Source of the DNA: Streptomyces flaveus
Lineage (GTDB): Bacteria > Actinomycetota > Actinomycetes > Streptomycetales > Streptomycetaceae
Reading direction: 5' to 3'
Length of the DNA stretch: 64,000 bases
Assembly: GCF_014647675.1 (NCBI RefSeq)
Contig: NZ_BMPQ01000018.1
Location: 19,780-83,779 of the forward strand
The notes below the pieces were generated by a model that was not told the origin of the DNA, searched no databases, and saw nothing but the letters and a program-made list of their open reading frames with translations. This document shows positions 13,808 through 23,853 of the stretch, one piece after another; position 1 is the first letter of the stretch; every line of letters begins with the position of its first letter. Made by a program: the position numbers and the translations under genes.

Positions 13808-15460
13808 TCAGTTCGCTGAGCAGCGCTTTCCCTTGGTCGGAGGGGTGCCTGCGAGGAGGTAGCGGTTGATCGTGGAGTCGATGCAGGCGCTGCCGCGGCC
13901 GTATGCCGTGTGGCCGTCGCCGTCGTAGGTGAGGAGGGTGGCGGAGGAGAGCTGGGCGGCGAGGGACTGGGACCAGGCGTAGGGGGTCGCGGGGTCACGG
14001 GTGGTGCCGACCACGACGATGGGGGCGGCGCCCCTCGCCTCGATGCGTTGGGGTTCGCCGGTCGGGTGGACGGGCCAGTACGTGCAGTTCAGGGAGGCCC
14101 AGGCCAGGGGCTCGCCGAAGACCGGGGAGGCTTTCTTGAAGGAGGGGAGGGCTTCTTCGAGCGCTTCGGGAGAGGAGAAGGCGGCCGGGAGGTCCAGGCA
14201 GTTGACTGCCGCGTTCGCGGACATCAGGTTCGCGTACCGGCCGTCGGCGCCGCGCTCGAAGTAGGTGTCGGCGAGGATGAGCAGGCCCGCCCCGTCCTTG
14301 TTCTTCATAGCCGTGGTCAGGGCCTCCCGCAGTCGTGGCCAGGCCGCCTCGTCGTACATCGCCGTGATGACGCCCATCGTCGCCAGCGACTCCCCGAGCT
14401 TGCGGCCGTCCGCGTCGTCGGCCTCGATGGGCGTGGCGTCGAGCTGCCGGAAGAAGGCTTTCAGGTTCTTGCCGACCTGGTCAGGTGTGGTGCGCGCGCC
14501 ACCCAGCGGGCAGTCGGACCTGCGTACGCAGTCCTTCGCGAAGGCCTGGAAGGCCGTCTCGAAGCCGGCCGTCTGGTCCTCGTTCATCCGTCGCGCGGGC
14601 AGCGACGGGTCCACCGCGCCGTCCAGAACCAGCCGGCCCACCCGGTCCGGGTACAGACCCGCGTATGTCGCACCCAGGAACGTCCCGTACGAGGCACCGA
14701 CGTACGTCAGCTTCTCGTCGCCCAGCACTGCCCGCAGGACGTCCATGTCGCGGGCCGCCTCGACCGTGGACACATGCCGCAGCAGTCTGGCCGAGCGCCG
14801 CCCGCAGCCCTCCGTGAACTCCTTGACGGCGTCGACCAGCTGGCCCCTCTCGCGTCGGTTGTCGGGGGTCAGGTCCGTCTGCGTGTACTCGTCCATCTGC
14901 CGGCCGGTGAGGCATTCGACCGGCTCGCTGCGGGCGACGCCGCGCGGGTCGACGGCGACCATGTCATAGCGGGCGCGGATCTCCTTCGGGTAGCCGACAG
15001 CCGCGTACGACTGGAGGTAACCGACCGCCGAGCCGCCCGGGCCTCCCGGGTTGACCAGCAGCGAACCGAGTCGCTTGCCCGGGCCCGTGGCCTTCTTGCG
15101 GGTGACGGCCAGCCTGATGTCGCCGGAGGCGGGCTTGGCGTAGTCGAGCGGGGCCTTGAGCGTGGCGCACTGGAAGCCGGGGGCGCCGCAGCCGCGCCAG
15201 TTCAGCTTCTGGCCGTAGTACGGAGCGAGCGCCGCCGGCGTGGCCTTGGGCAGCGCGGTCAGTGTCGAGGCCCCTGCCCGGCCCGTGGAGGTCGTCGAAC
15301 TTCCCATGGAACAGGCGGAGATGAGCAGCCCGGCGAGGGCGAGCAGGGTGCCGTACAGATGGAGGAACCTGCGGGGAGGGGAGGGGTGATGGGAATGGCG
15401 GGGATGGCGGGAACGCGTTGATCTGGTCCGGATCGGCCTGAACTGGCGCCTGATGTGCAT
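13808..15460 (-). CDS. secreted alpha/beta hydrolase, tripeptidyl-aminopeptidase (SlpD/E) type
   Basis: 550 aa. The ATG at 15460 (MHIRRQF) gives a basic N-terminus and a signal ending LISAC, a lipobox-like site, so it is probably an extracellular lipoprotein. The body is the TAP-like alpha/beta hydrolase: oxyanion region LLVNPGGPGGSAVGYL, nucleophile elbow YVGASYGTFLGATYAG (Ser in GASYG), acidic residue in VVGTTRDPATPY and histidine in YDGDGHTAYGRGSACID. The C-terminal domain carries several cysteines, probably disulfides. Members remove tripeptides or amino acids from peptides outside the cell. The frame is open far upstream to 16327 inside holB, but that extension has no start signal. Confidence 0.85.
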   Translation of the reverse strand: MHIRRQFRPIRTRSTRSRHPRHSHHPSPPRRFLHLYGTLLALAGLLISACSMGSSTTSTGRAGASTLTALPKATPAALAPYYGQKLNWRGCGAPGFQCATLKAPLDYAKPASGDIRLAVTRKKATGPGKRLGSLLVNPGGPGGSAVGYLQSYAAVGYPKEIRARYDMVAVDPRGVARSEPVECLTGRQMDEYTQTDLTPDNRRERGQLVDAVKEFTEGCGRRSARLLRHVSTVEAARDMDVLRAVLGDEKLTYVGASYGTFLGATYAGLYPDRVGRLVLDGAVDPSLPARRMNEDQTAGFETAFQAFAKDCVRRSDCPLGGARTTPDQVGKNLKAFFRQLDATPIEADDADGRKLGESLATMGVITAMYDEAAWPRLREALTTAMKNKDGAGLLILADTYFERGADGRYANLMSANAAVNCLDLPAAFSSPEALEEALPSFKKASPVFGEPLAWASLNCTYWPVHPTGEPQRIEARGAAPIVVVGTTRDPATPYAWSQSLAAQLSSATLLTYDGDGHTAYGRGSACIDSTINRYLLAGTPPTKGKRCSAN

Positions 15461-15606
15461 CAAGCGAGCGTAACCCTGCGCAATGAATTGACCACTGAAG
15501 GTTGCCGTCGCGCCTCGTGCGAGTGCCCTCGTCAACCCGTCGCTGCGACAAGCCACCCCTGAACCGCATCGCACGGCAACCCCCTGAGCCCACTGCCCCC
15601 TGAGCC

Positions 15607-16812
15607 TCACCCCGCCCGCAACGCCATCGTCATCGCCTCCACCGCCAGCAGCGGCGCCACATTGCGGTCGAGGGCCTCGCGGCAGGCGGCGATCGCTTCT
15701 ATGCGGCGCAGGGTGGTCTCGGGGGTCGTGCCGCGTGCGAGGCGCTCCAGCGTGTCCTGCATCTCCGTGTTGGCGAGGGCGAGGCTGGTGCCGAACTGGA
15801 GGGCTAGGACGTCGCGGTAGAAGGCCGTCAGGTCGATCAGGGCGAGGTCCAGGCTGTCGCGCTGCGTACGTGTCCTGCGGCGCTTCTGCTTGTCCTCCAG
15901 CTCCTTCATCACGCCCGCCGTGCCGCGCGGCATGCGTCCGCCCTGGGACGCGCCGAGCGCTGCCTTCAGCTCGTCGGTCTCCTTGACGTCGGTCTCCTCG
16001 GCCATCTGCTTGGCGTCCTCGGAGGCGGCGTCGATCAGCTCCTGGGCCGCCTTCAGGCAGCCTCCGATGTCGTCGATACGGAGCGGGAGCCTGAGGACGG
16101 CGGCGCGGCGCTCGCGGGCGCTCGGGTCCGTGGCCAGGCGGCGGGCGCGGCCGACGTGGCCCTGGGTGGCACGGGCGGCGACGGCCGCGACCTCCGGTTC
16201 GATGCCGTCGCGACGTACGAGGATGTCGGCGACCGCCGCCACGGGAGGCGTCCGGAGTGTGAGGTGGCGGCAGCGGGAGCGGATGGTCGGCAGGACGTCC
16301 TCGATGGAGGGCGCGCACAGGAGCCATACCGTGCGGGGGGCGGGCTCCTCGACAGCCTTCAGCAGGACATTGCCCGCGCCCTCCGTCAGGCGGTCGGCGT
16401 CCTCCAGGACGATGACCTGCCAGCGGCCGACGGCCGGGGACATCTGGGCACGGCGGACCAGGTCACGGGTCTCCTTGACGCCGATCGAGAGGAGGTCGGT
16501 GCGGACGATCTCCACATCCGAGTGCGTACCGATCAGGCTCGTATGGCAGCCGTCGCAGAACCCGCAGCCGGGGACTCCGCCGAGGGCACGGTCGGGGCTC
16601 ACGCACTGGAGGGCCGCCGCGAAAGCCCGCGCCGCCGTGGAGCGGCCCGAGCCCGGCGGACCCGTGAACAGCCAGGCGTGCGTCATCCTCGACGCCTCGG
16701 GCAGCTGGGTGTCGGCGGCCACCGCCGTGACCAGGGCGTCGGCGTCCCGGGCGGCGGCCTCGAGCTGCTCGCTCACCTTCTCCTGACCCACCAGGTCGTC
16801 CCATACGGGCAT
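15607..16812 (-). CDS. holB: DNA polymerase III clamp-loader subunit delta prime
   Basis: 401 aa. AAA+ clamp-loader subunit that helps load the beta clamp on DNA. MPVWDDLVGQEKV at the start, Walker A GPPGSGRSTAAR, a four-cysteine zinc knot (CVSPDR, then CGFCDGC), Walker B region VIVLEDADRLTEGAGNVLLK and the sensor IRSRCRHLTLR. The Arg in place of the usual Walker A Lys is typical for delta prime, which does not hydrolyse ATP well. A charged insertion lies at about 270-320. It is 124 bp downstream of tmk on the same strand, the usual bacterial tmk-holB pairing. Confidence 0.9.
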   Translation of the reverse strand: MPVWDDLVGQEKVSEQLEAAARDADALVTAVAADTQLPEASRMTHAWLFTGPPGSGRSTAARAFAAALQCVSPDRALGGVPGCGFCDGCHTSLIGTHSDVEIVRTDLLSIGVKETRDLVRRAQMSPAVGRWQVIVLEDADRLTEGAGNVLLKAVEEPAPRTVWLLCAPSIEDVLPTIRSRCRHLTLRTPPVAAVADILVRRDGIEPEVAAVAARATQGHVGRARRLATDPSARERRAAVLRLPLRIDDIGGCLKAAQELIDAASEDAKQMAEETDVKETDELKAALGASQGGRMPRGTAGVMKELEDKQKRRRTRTQRDSLDLALIDLTAFYRDVLALQFGTSLALANTEMQDTLERLARGTTPETTLRRIEAIAACREALDRNVAPLLAVEAMTMALRAG

Positions 16813-16936
16813 GGGTTGCCGCCCCTCCGTCGCACATCTGCCTTGCCGCGTCCCATTGTGCGGGAGAGCACTGACAACGGGGCTTCACGCCCTACCGCCC
16901 CTCACGCCTTCGCGTCAGCGCCCGCGACGGCAGGCC

Positions 16937-19900
16937 TCAGCGCCCTCGCCGCCCCCGCCCGCGCCTGTCGTCCAGGTCATCGTCCTCGCGCGGGCCCAGC
17001 AACTCGTCCGCCAGCGTCGGAAGGTCGTCCAGCGGGGTCTCCTCCGCCCAGTCGGAGCGGCCGCGTCGGCGAGGGCCGCCCTCGGCTTCGACCTGGGGCA
17101 GCTCACGGGTGCGGGCGTCGGAGCCGTCGGGCGCCGGCCGCTCGTCCCGGAAGTACCCCGGGGGAACCCGGTCCGCCGTGTCACCGCCCCGCTGCTCGCC
17201 GCCACGGTCGTCCCGTACAGCCTGGTCCTCCCTTACGGGAGGAAGGACGGCCGTCTCGTCCGCGTCCGAGCGCACCGGAGGAAGCACCGCCGTCTCGTCC
17301 GCGGCCCCCTCCGGCGCCGGAGGCTGCGGCAGCACGGCCGTCTCCTCCGCGTCGGGCCCGGTTTCGGGAGCGTCGCCGGGTGGCACGGGCCGCAGCACCT
17401 TGGTCTCGTCGTCCACCGGCCCACCGGGCGCGTTCGTCGGCGGCACGACGGGTGTGGGCGTCGGCACCGTGACCTCGTTGTCGGGGGTGGTCGCCGGAGC
17501 ACCGGAACCCGAACCCTCCGTCACGGCAGCGGCAGCGGCAGCAGCCGCAGCCGCCGAAGCCGCCCCTCTGCGAGCCTCCTCGGCCCGGAGCAACGCCTCC
17601 TCGGCCTTCCGCTGCTTCTCCAGACGCCGCGCCTCAGCCTCCGCCCGGAGCCGCGCCTCCTCCTCGGCCTGCTTGCGCAGGCGCTCCTGCTCGGCCGCGC
17701 GGGCCTGCTCCTCCGCGAGCCGTCGGGCCCGCTCCTCCTCGGCCCGCCGACGCGCCTCTTCGGCCTGCTGCCGGGCCACCTCGGCCTGCCGCTCCAGCTC
17801 GCGCCGCTGGGCCTCCTCCAGCTCGCGCCGCTTGCGTTCCTCTTCCTCCGCGCGCAGCCGGGCGAGCTGCTCCTGCCGCTCGCGCTCGAGGCGCTCCTCC
17901 TCGGCCTTGCGGGCGGCCTCTTCCTCGGCGCGTCGCCGCGCCTCCTCCTCGGCCGCCTTACGGGCCTCCTCCTGGGCCTTCACCTCGGCCTCGGAGAGCG
18001 GCAGCATCACGTCGAGACGGTGCCGTATCACCGTCGTGACGGCCTCGGACTCCTGCCCACCGTCGACCACCAGGTAGCGCGTGGGGTCGGCGGCGGCGAG
18101 CGTCAGGAAACCGGAGCGCACGCGCGCGTGGAACTCGGCGGGCTCCGACTCCAGCCGGTCCGGTGCCTCCGTGAACCGCTCCCGCGCGGTCTGAGGCGAC
18201 ACATCGAGCAGCACGGTCAGATGAGGCACCAGCCCGTTGGTCGCCCATCGTGAGATCCGCGCGATCTCGGTCGGGGACAGATCGCGACCGGCCCCCTGGT
18301 ACGCCACGGACGAGTCGGTGTAGCGGTCCGAGATGACCACCGCGCCCCGCTCCAGCGCGGGCCGCACCACGGTGTCCACGTGCTCGGCACGGTCGGCGGC
18401 GTACAGCAGCGCCTCCGCACGGTTCGACAGCCCGGCCGAGGACACGTCCAGCAGGATCGACCGCAGCCGCTTCCCCACAGGCGTGGCCCCCGGCTCGCGC
18501 GTCAGCACGACCTCGTGCCCCTTGGAGCGGATCCACTCCGCGAGCACCTCGGCCTGCGTCGACTTCCCGGCCCCGTCACCGCCCTCCAGGGCGATGAAGA
18601 ACCCGTTCGCAGCCGGTGCCTGCGCGGGATCGTCCCCGCCCCGCAGCGCGTCCCGCAGGTCATGCCGCAGCGGTACGCCGGACCGGTCGTCGACCTTCGC
18701 CAGCACCAGCGCGGCGACCGGCAGCAGCAGCGCGCCGACCAGCATCAGGGTGAAGGCCGCGCCGCCGTGCGCGAACACGAACTTGCCGTTCTCCAGCCGG
18801 TGCGGCCCGATCGCCGCCGCCAGCACGGGGGCCACCAGGGCACCCAGGGCGACGTAGACCCGTACGACCGCGTGGAGATGCTCCGTCGTACGCGCCCGCC
18901 GGTGGTCCTCGGCCTCCTGGTCGAGCAGCGTGTGCCCGGTGTTCGCGGCGATGCCCGCGCCGATGCCCGCGAACGCCGTGATCAGGATCACGGTGGCGAC
19001 GTCCGGGACGATCCCCGCGGCGAGCAGCGCGAGGCCTGTGAACGCGATGGCCAGCGAGAGCAGCCGGCGCCGCGACAGCGGCGGCAGCACCTTCGGAGCC
19101 GTACGGATGCCTACGACGACGCCGCCCGTCAGGCCTGCCACCAGCAGTCCGTACGTCACCGGCCCGCCGCCCAGGTCCTTGGCGTGCAGCACGGAGACGG
19201 CGACCGCGGCGGCGACCGCGCCGGCGACGGCCGCACAGGCCAGGACCAGCAGCGGAAGCGAGCCCGTACGCCCCTTGTCGACGCCGGTGCCCGACTTGGG
19301 GCGGCGCAGGCCCTCGAGCGGCGACCGCGCGCGGGGGGTGCGTGCGTCGGGCAGCTCGAGGACGGTCAGCACCGACAGGGAGGCGGCGAACAGGCCCGCC
19401 GCGACGTACGACGCGAGCGCCGCCTGATGCTGGTCGAACCAGGCCAGTCCGGCGCCCAGCAGGTTGTTGAGGAGCCCGGCCACGACGAGAGCGGCGGCCG
19501 CCAGGGGCACCGCCACGAATCCCGTACGCAGCGACAGGCGCCGCAGCGTCTCCGTGTGGTCCGGCAGCGGGCGGACCGCCGCGCCCTCCAGGGGTGCCGC
19601 GGGCAGCAGAGCGGGCGCCGCACTCTCCCGGCACACCGTCCAGAAGCGCTCGGCGACCCCGGTGACGAACGCGGTCACCAGGATCACGGCCAGCGCGTCG
19701 TCGGGCGTCCAGTCGATCCACAGGGGCGCGATGATCAGCAGTACGGTCCGCACTCCGTCCGCGCCGACCATGGTCCAGCGGCGGTCGAGCGGCCCCTCCT
19801 GGGAGGTCAGGGAGGTGAGCGGTCCGAGGAGTACGGCTCCGAAGAGCAGCGTCGCGAGTATCCGCGCCCCGAAGACGGCCGAGACGGCGAAGGCCACCCC

Positions 19901-20128
19901 GCGGTAGTTGCCCCCGAAGGACCCCGCCGCGACCGCCGCCTGGAGCGCGAGTACGACCAGGACGAGCAGGGCGAGGGCATCGCCGACGCCGGCCACGAGC
20001 TGAGCGCTCCACAGCCGCTTCAACTGCGGTACGCGAAGCAGCGCCCTCACGGCGCGCTCGCGTGAATCTGCGACCAGGGCGTCGTCTGGGGCCGGGGTAT
20101 GGGCCGTTGGCTGCTCCGCTCGCGTCAT
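16937..20128 (-). CDS. tmk: MFS-like membrane domain fused to thymidylate kinase with coiled-coil tail
   Basis: 1063 aa, against about 210 for ordinary thymidylate kinase. Residues about 30-490 form a multi-pass membrane domain of the major-facilitator type (GVAFAVSAVFGARILATLLF, TYGLLVAGLTGGVVVGIRTA). Residues about 505-705 are a full Tmk domain: P-loop FFIALEGGDGAGKSTQAEVL, REPG in LTREPGATPVG, SDRYTDSSVAYQGAGR, then LTVLLDVSP. A long Glu/Ala/Arg coiled coil follows (about 710-850), then an acidic Pro-rich tail with repeats of DETAVLP. The enzyme makes dTDP for DNA synthesis; here it is predicted to be tied to the membrane. The layout is known in Streptomyces as I recall. The start at 20128 has a weak ribosome binding site. 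Confidence 0.9.
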   Translation of the reverse strand: MTRAEQPTAHTPAPDDALVADSRERAVRALLRVPQLKRLWSAQLVAGVGDALALLVLVVLALQAAVAAGSFGGNYRGVAFAVSAVFGARILATLLFGAVLLGPLTSLTSQEGPLDRRWTMVGADGVRTVLLIIAPLWIDWTPDDALAVILVTAFVTGVAERFWTVCRESAAPALLPAAPLEGAAVRPLPDHTETLRRLSLRTGFVAVPLAAAALVVAGLLNNLLGAGLAWFDQHQAALASYVAAGLFAASLSVLTVLELPDARTPRARSPLEGLRRPKSGTGVDKGRTGSLPLLVLACAAVAGAVAAAVAVSVLHAKDLGGGPVTYGLLVAGLTGGVVVGIRTAPKVLPPLSRRRLLSLAIAFTGLALLAAGIVPDVATVILITAFAGIGAGIAANTGHTLLDQEAEDHRRARTTEHLHAVVRVYVALGALVAPVLAAAIGPHRLENGKFVFAHGGAAFTLMLVGALLLPVAALVLAKVDDRSGVPLRHDLRDALRGGDDPAQAPAANGFFIALEGGDGAGKSTQAEVLAEWIRSKGHEVVLTREPGATPVGKRLRSILLDVSSAGLSNRAEALLYAADRAEHVDTVVRPALERGAVVISDRYTDSSVAYQGAGRDLSPTEIARISRWATNGLVPHLTVLLDVSPQTARERFTEAPDRLESEPAEFHARVRSGFLTLAAADPTRYLVVDGGQESEAVTTVIRHRLDVMLPLSEAEVKAQEEARKAAEEEARRRAEEEAARKAEEERLERERQEQLARLRAEEEERKRRELEEAQRRELERQAEVARQQAEEARRRAEEERARRLAEEQARAAEQERLRKQAEEEARLRAEAEARRLEKQRKAEEALLRAEEARRGAASAAAAAAAAAAVTEGSGSGAPATTPDNEVTVPTPTPVVPPTNAPGGPVDDETKVLRPVPPGDAPETGPDAEETAVLPQPPAPEGAADETAVLPPVRSDADETAVLPPVREDQAVRDDRGGEQRGGDTADRVPPGYFRDERPAPDGSDARTRELPQVEAEGGPRRRGRSDWAEETPLDDLPTLADELLGPREDDDLDDRRGRGRRGR

Positions 20129-20275
20129 GCGTTCAGCCTATCGGGAGGCACCGACAACCCCGAAGGGCGCCCAACACATGCGGACGCGAGGCTTCCACAG
20201 GGCGTTGAAGCACCACTCCAGGGAGCTGAAACGCAGCCCCGGGGACGTTCAAGCACTGCCCCGGGACACTCGAGC

Positions 20276-23080
20276 TCAGCCCTCCGAAGCCGCCGCCTTC
20301 TTGGCCGGAGCCTTCTTGGCAGCCGTCTTCGAAGTCGTCGTCTTCTTGGCTGCCGTTTTCTTGGCAGGTGCCTTCTTGGCGGCCGTTTTCTTGGCCACGG
20401 CCTTCTTCGCCGTCTTCTTGGCGGGTGCCTTCGCGCGCTTCTCCGCGAGCAGTTCGTAACCCCGCTCCGGAGTGATCTCCTCGACGCTGTCGCCGGACCG
20501 CAGGGTCGCGTTGGTCTCGCCGTCGGTGACGTACGGCCCGAAGCGCCCGTCCTTGACGACGACCGGCTTCTCGCTGACCGGGTCCGTGCCCAGCTCCTTG
20601 AGCGGCGGCTTGGCGGCGGCGCGCCCGCGCTGCTTGGGCTGGGCGTAGATCGCCAGTGCCTCTTCCAGCGTGATCGTGAAGAGCTGGTCCTCGGACTGCA
20701 GCGAACGCGAGTCCGTGCCCTTCTTCAGGTACGGCCCGTAGCGCCCGTTCTGCGCGGTGATCTCCACGCCCTCGGCGTCCTTGCCGACGACACGCGGCAG
20801 CGACATCAGTTTGAGCGCGTCGTCCAGGGTCACCGTGTCCAGGGACATCGACTTGAAGAGCGAGGCCGTACGCGGCTTGACGGCGTTCTTGCCGGTCTTC
20901 GGGGTGCCCTCGGGGAGTACCTCGGTGACGTACGGCCCGTAGCGGCCGTCCCTGGCGATGATCTGGCGACCCGTGACCGGGTCGGTCCCCAGCTCGAAGT
21001 CGCCGCTCGGCTTGGCGAGCAGCTCCTCCGCGTACTCGACGCTCAGCTCGTCCGGAGCGAGATCCTCCGGCACATCCGCGCGCTGGTGGTTCTCGGAGTC
21101 CTTCTCGCCGCGCTCGATGTACGGGCCGTAGCGCCCGACACGCAGCACGATGCCGTCGCCGACCGGGAACGACGACACCTCGCGGGCGTCGATCGCGCCC
21201 AGGTCGGTGACGAGTTCCTTGAGGCCGCCCAGGTGATCCCCGTCGCCGTTGCCGGCGTCCGCGGCACCGGGAACGCCATCTGCGCCCTCACCGAAGTAGA
21301 AGCGCTTCAGCCACGGCACGGCGCGCGCCTCGCCCCGCGCGATGCGGTCGAGGTCGTCCTCCATCTTCGCGGTGAAGCTGTAGTCGACGAGCCGCCCGAA
21401 GTGCTTCTCCAGGAGGTTGACCACGGCGAAGGACAGGAAGGAGGGCACGAGCGCGGTGCCCTTCTTGAAGACATAGCCGCGGTCGAGGATGGTCCCGATG
21501 ATCGACGCGTACGTCGACGGGCGGCCGATCTCGCGCTCTTCGAGCTCCTTGACCAGGCTGGCCTCGGTGTAGCGGGCCGGGGGCTTGGTCGCATGGCCGT
21601 CGACCGAGATCTCCTCGGCGGAGAGCGCGTCGCCCTCGTTGACCTGGGGCAGCCGGCGCTCGCGGTCGTCCAGCTCGGCGTTCGGGTCGTCCGCGCCCTC
21701 GACGTACGCCTTCAGGAAGCCGTGGAAGGTGATGGTCTTGCCGGACGCACTGAACTCGGCGTCCCGGCCGTCAGCGGCGCGGCCACCGATCTTCACCGTG
21801 ACGGAGTTCCCGGTCGCGTCCTTCATCTGGGAGGCGACGGTCCGCTTCCAGATCAGCTCGTAGAGCCTGAACTGGTCGCCGGTCAGCCCGGTCTCGGCGG
21901 GCGTACGGAAACGGTCCCCGGAGGGGCGGATCGCCTCGTGCGCCTCCTGCGCGTTCTTGACCTTCCCGGCGTACGTCCGCGGCTGCGGCGGCAGGTAGTC
22001 GGCGCCGTACAGCTGCGTGACCTGGGCGCGGGCCGCGGCGACCGCGGTGTCCGAGAGGGTCGTGGAGTCCGTACGCATGTAGGTGATGAAGCCGTTCTCG
22101 TACAGCTTCTGCGCCACCTGCATCGTGGCCTTCGCGCCGAAACCGAGCTTGCGCGAGGCCTCCTGCTGCATCGTCGTCGTACGGAACGGGGCGTACGGGG
22201 AGCGACGATACGGTTTCGACTCGACGGACCGTACGGAGAAGTTCGTGTTCTCCAGGGCGGCGGCGAGCGCGCGGGCGTTCGCCTCGTCCAGGTGGAGCGT
22301 GTTCGCGCTCTTCAGCTGCCCGAGCGAGTTGAAGTCGCGGCCCTGGGCGACACGCCTGCCGTCGACCGTGGTGAGGCGCGCGACCAGGGAGGACGGGTCG
22401 CTCGAGTCGCCGGCGCGACCGGTGCCGAAGGTGCCCGTCAGGTCCCAGTACTCGGCGGAACGGAACGCGATGCGCTCGCGCTCCCGCTCGACGACCATGC
22501 GGGTCGCCACGGACTGGACACGGCCTGCCGACAGGCGCGGCATGACCTTCTTCCACAGGACCGGCGAGACCTCGTAGCCGTAGAGGCGGTCGAGGATGCG
22601 GCGGGTCTCCTGGGCGTCGACGAGCTTCTGGTTGAGCTCGCGCGGGTTGGCGACGGCGGCCTGGATCGCGGCCTTGGTGATCTCGTGGAAGACCATCCGC
22701 TTGACCGGGACCTTGGGCTTGAGCACCTCCTGGAGGTGCCAGGCGATGGCCTCGCCCTCGCGGTCCTCATCGGTGGCCAGGAAGAGCTCGTCGGAGTCCT
22801 TCAGCAGATCCTTGAGCTTCTTGACCTGCGCCCTCTTGTCGGCGTTGACGACATAGATGGGCTGGAAGTCGTGCTCGACGTCCACGCCGAGGCGGCGCAC
22901 CTCGCCGGTGTACTTCTCGGGCACCTCCGCGGCGCCATTGGGGAGGTCGCGGATGTGCCCGACGCTCGCTTCGACGACGTAGCCAGGGCCGAGATAGCCC
23001 TTGATCGTCTTCGCCTTGGCAGGCGACTCGACGATGACGAGTCGGCGGCCGCCGTGTGCGGTCTCGCTGGTCGGGGACAA
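20276..23080 (-). CDS. topA: DNA topoisomerase I
   Basis: 934 aa from the TTG at 23080, preceded by GGAGAGAAGAG; the longer frame to 23173 is unlikely. Type IA enzyme that relaxes negative supercoils. Toprim motifs LVIVESPAKAKTIKGYLG and ATDEDREGEAIAWHL, the catalytic tyrosine near residue 334 in ENGFITYMRTDSTTLSD, and REIGRPSTYASII are all present. Instead of zinc fingers the C-terminus has four topo_C_assoc-type repeats (GRYGPYIERG, GRYGPYVTEV, GRYGPYLKKG, GRFGPYVTDG) and then a Lys/Ala-rich tail (PAKK and AAKK repeats, last about 55 residues), typical of actinobacterial TopA and thought to bind DNA. Confidence 0.95.
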   Translation of the reverse strand: MSPTSETAHGGRRLVIVESPAKAKTIKGYLGPGYVVEASVGHIRDLPNGAAEVPEKYTGEVRRLGVDVEHDFQPIYVVNADKRAQVKKLKDLLKDSDELFLATDEDREGEAIAWHLQEVLKPKVPVKRMVFHEITKAAIQAAVANPRELNQKLVDAQETRRILDRLYGYEVSPVLWKKVMPRLSAGRVQSVATRMVVERERERIAFRSAEYWDLTGTFGTGRAGDSSDPSSLVARLTTVDGRRVAQGRDFNSLGQLKSANTLHLDEANARALAAALENTNFSVRSVESKPYRRSPYAPFRTTTMQQEASRKLGFGAKATMQVAQKLYENGFITYMRTDSTTLSDTAVAAARAQVTQLYGADYLPPQPRTYAGKVKNAQEAHEAIRPSGDRFRTPAETGLTGDQFRLYELIWKRTVASQMKDATGNSVTVKIGGRAADGRDAEFSASGKTITFHGFLKAYVEGADDPNAELDDRERRLPQVNEGDALSAEEISVDGHATKPPARYTEASLVKELEEREIGRPSTYASIIGTILDRGYVFKKGTALVPSFLSFAVVNLLEKHFGRLVDYSFTAKMEDDLDRIARGEARAVPWLKRFYFGEGADGVPGAADAGNGDGDHLGGLKELVTDLGAIDAREVSSFPVGDGIVLRVGRYGPYIERGEKDSENHQRADVPEDLAPDELSVEYAEELLAKPSGDFELGTDPVTGRQIIARDGRYGPYVTEVLPEGTPKTGKNAVKPRTASLFKSMSLDTVTLDDALKLMSLPRVVGKDAEGVEITAQNGRYGPYLKKGTDSRSLQSEDQLFTITLEEALAIYAQPKQRGRAAAKPPLKELGTDPVSEKPVVVKDGRFGPYVTDGETNATLRSGDSVEEITPERGYELLAEKRAKAPAKKTAKKAVAKKTAAKKAPAKKTAAKKTTTSKTAAKKAPAKKAAASEG

Positions 23081-23433
23081 CTTCGCTCTTCTCTCCGGTC
23101 GACGCAGGGGGCTCGCCCCGGGCGTTGGTCCGGGGGTCGGGTCGTGCTGACGCTGCGGAGTGTGACGGTACATCCCGCCCCCGTGTCAAACGGGAAAAGC
23201 CCGCAACGGCCACTCGAACGGTAACCCGACTCCCGGCATTCCTGCCGCCCGGAGTGTGGACCTGCTGTTTCGACCCTATCCGGAGGGTGACTTCTCAGTT
23301 ACCGAAACGGCGGGATCGCGACGGCCCGAGATCTTGCCTTCGGCTCTTCGGAGGCGACAACTCCGGTTCCCCGGAGGGCATCGCTCCAGGGGCGGGAGCC
23401 GCACCGGGGAGTCGCACCGGAAAGCGCGCATCC

Positions 23434-23631
23434 TCAGATGCGTGTGAAGCACCACACGGCGAGGAGCAGCGCGGCCGTCCCGGCCAAGCTCGCGGCCATC
23501 GCGGACGCGGCCTGGCCCATCCCGTCGGCGACAGGTTCGCGGTGCCGCAGCCGGGCCGCGGTCCACACCAGCAATCCGGCTCCGAACAGGGCGAACACCG
23601 ATCCCGCGAAGACCGCCGGTCCGTTCTCCAT
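23434..23631 (-). CDS. small membrane protein, 65 aa
   Basis: The ATG at 23631 has AAGGGGAC at good spacing and fits better than the longer frame to 23760. The product starts MENGPAVFAGSVFALFGAGL and has two hydrophobic segments (about 6-25 and 40-62) joined by a charged loop with RLRHREPVADG. It is probably a two-pass membrane protein. Function unknown. It sits between topA and a methyltransferase on the same strand, a conserved position in Streptomyces as I recall. Confidence 0.65.
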   Translation of the reverse strand: MENGPAVFAGSVFALFGAGLLVWTAARLRHREPVADGMGQAASAMAASLAGTAALLLAVWCFTRI

Positions 23632-23853
23632 GGTTCGTCCCCTTCGCCCTTGAGTGCCCAAGGACGGGAGGCTGACACCTCCGGGAAGCGAACACACGAA
23701 CCCACGGTGAACGCTCGGCGGACACACCCGTGCGGCTCCCCGCGCACACCGTGCACCCACCGCCGTGCCGGCTCGGATCGAATGTGTGGCCGCAGCGATT
23801 TCGCGCCATCCATGACGGCTCGGCGATCGCGGGGCTTCTGCTCACCCGGCCGC

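Noticed and set aside
13808..16327. 839-aa open frame extending the peptidase gene upstream through holB
   Set aside because: The part above 15460 is antisense-free shadow of holB in another frame, without start signal; the signal peptide fits the ATG at 15460.
20099..23224. 1041-aa plus-strand open frame opposite topA
   Set aside because: GC-rich mirror of topA; composition and motifs belong to the minus strand.
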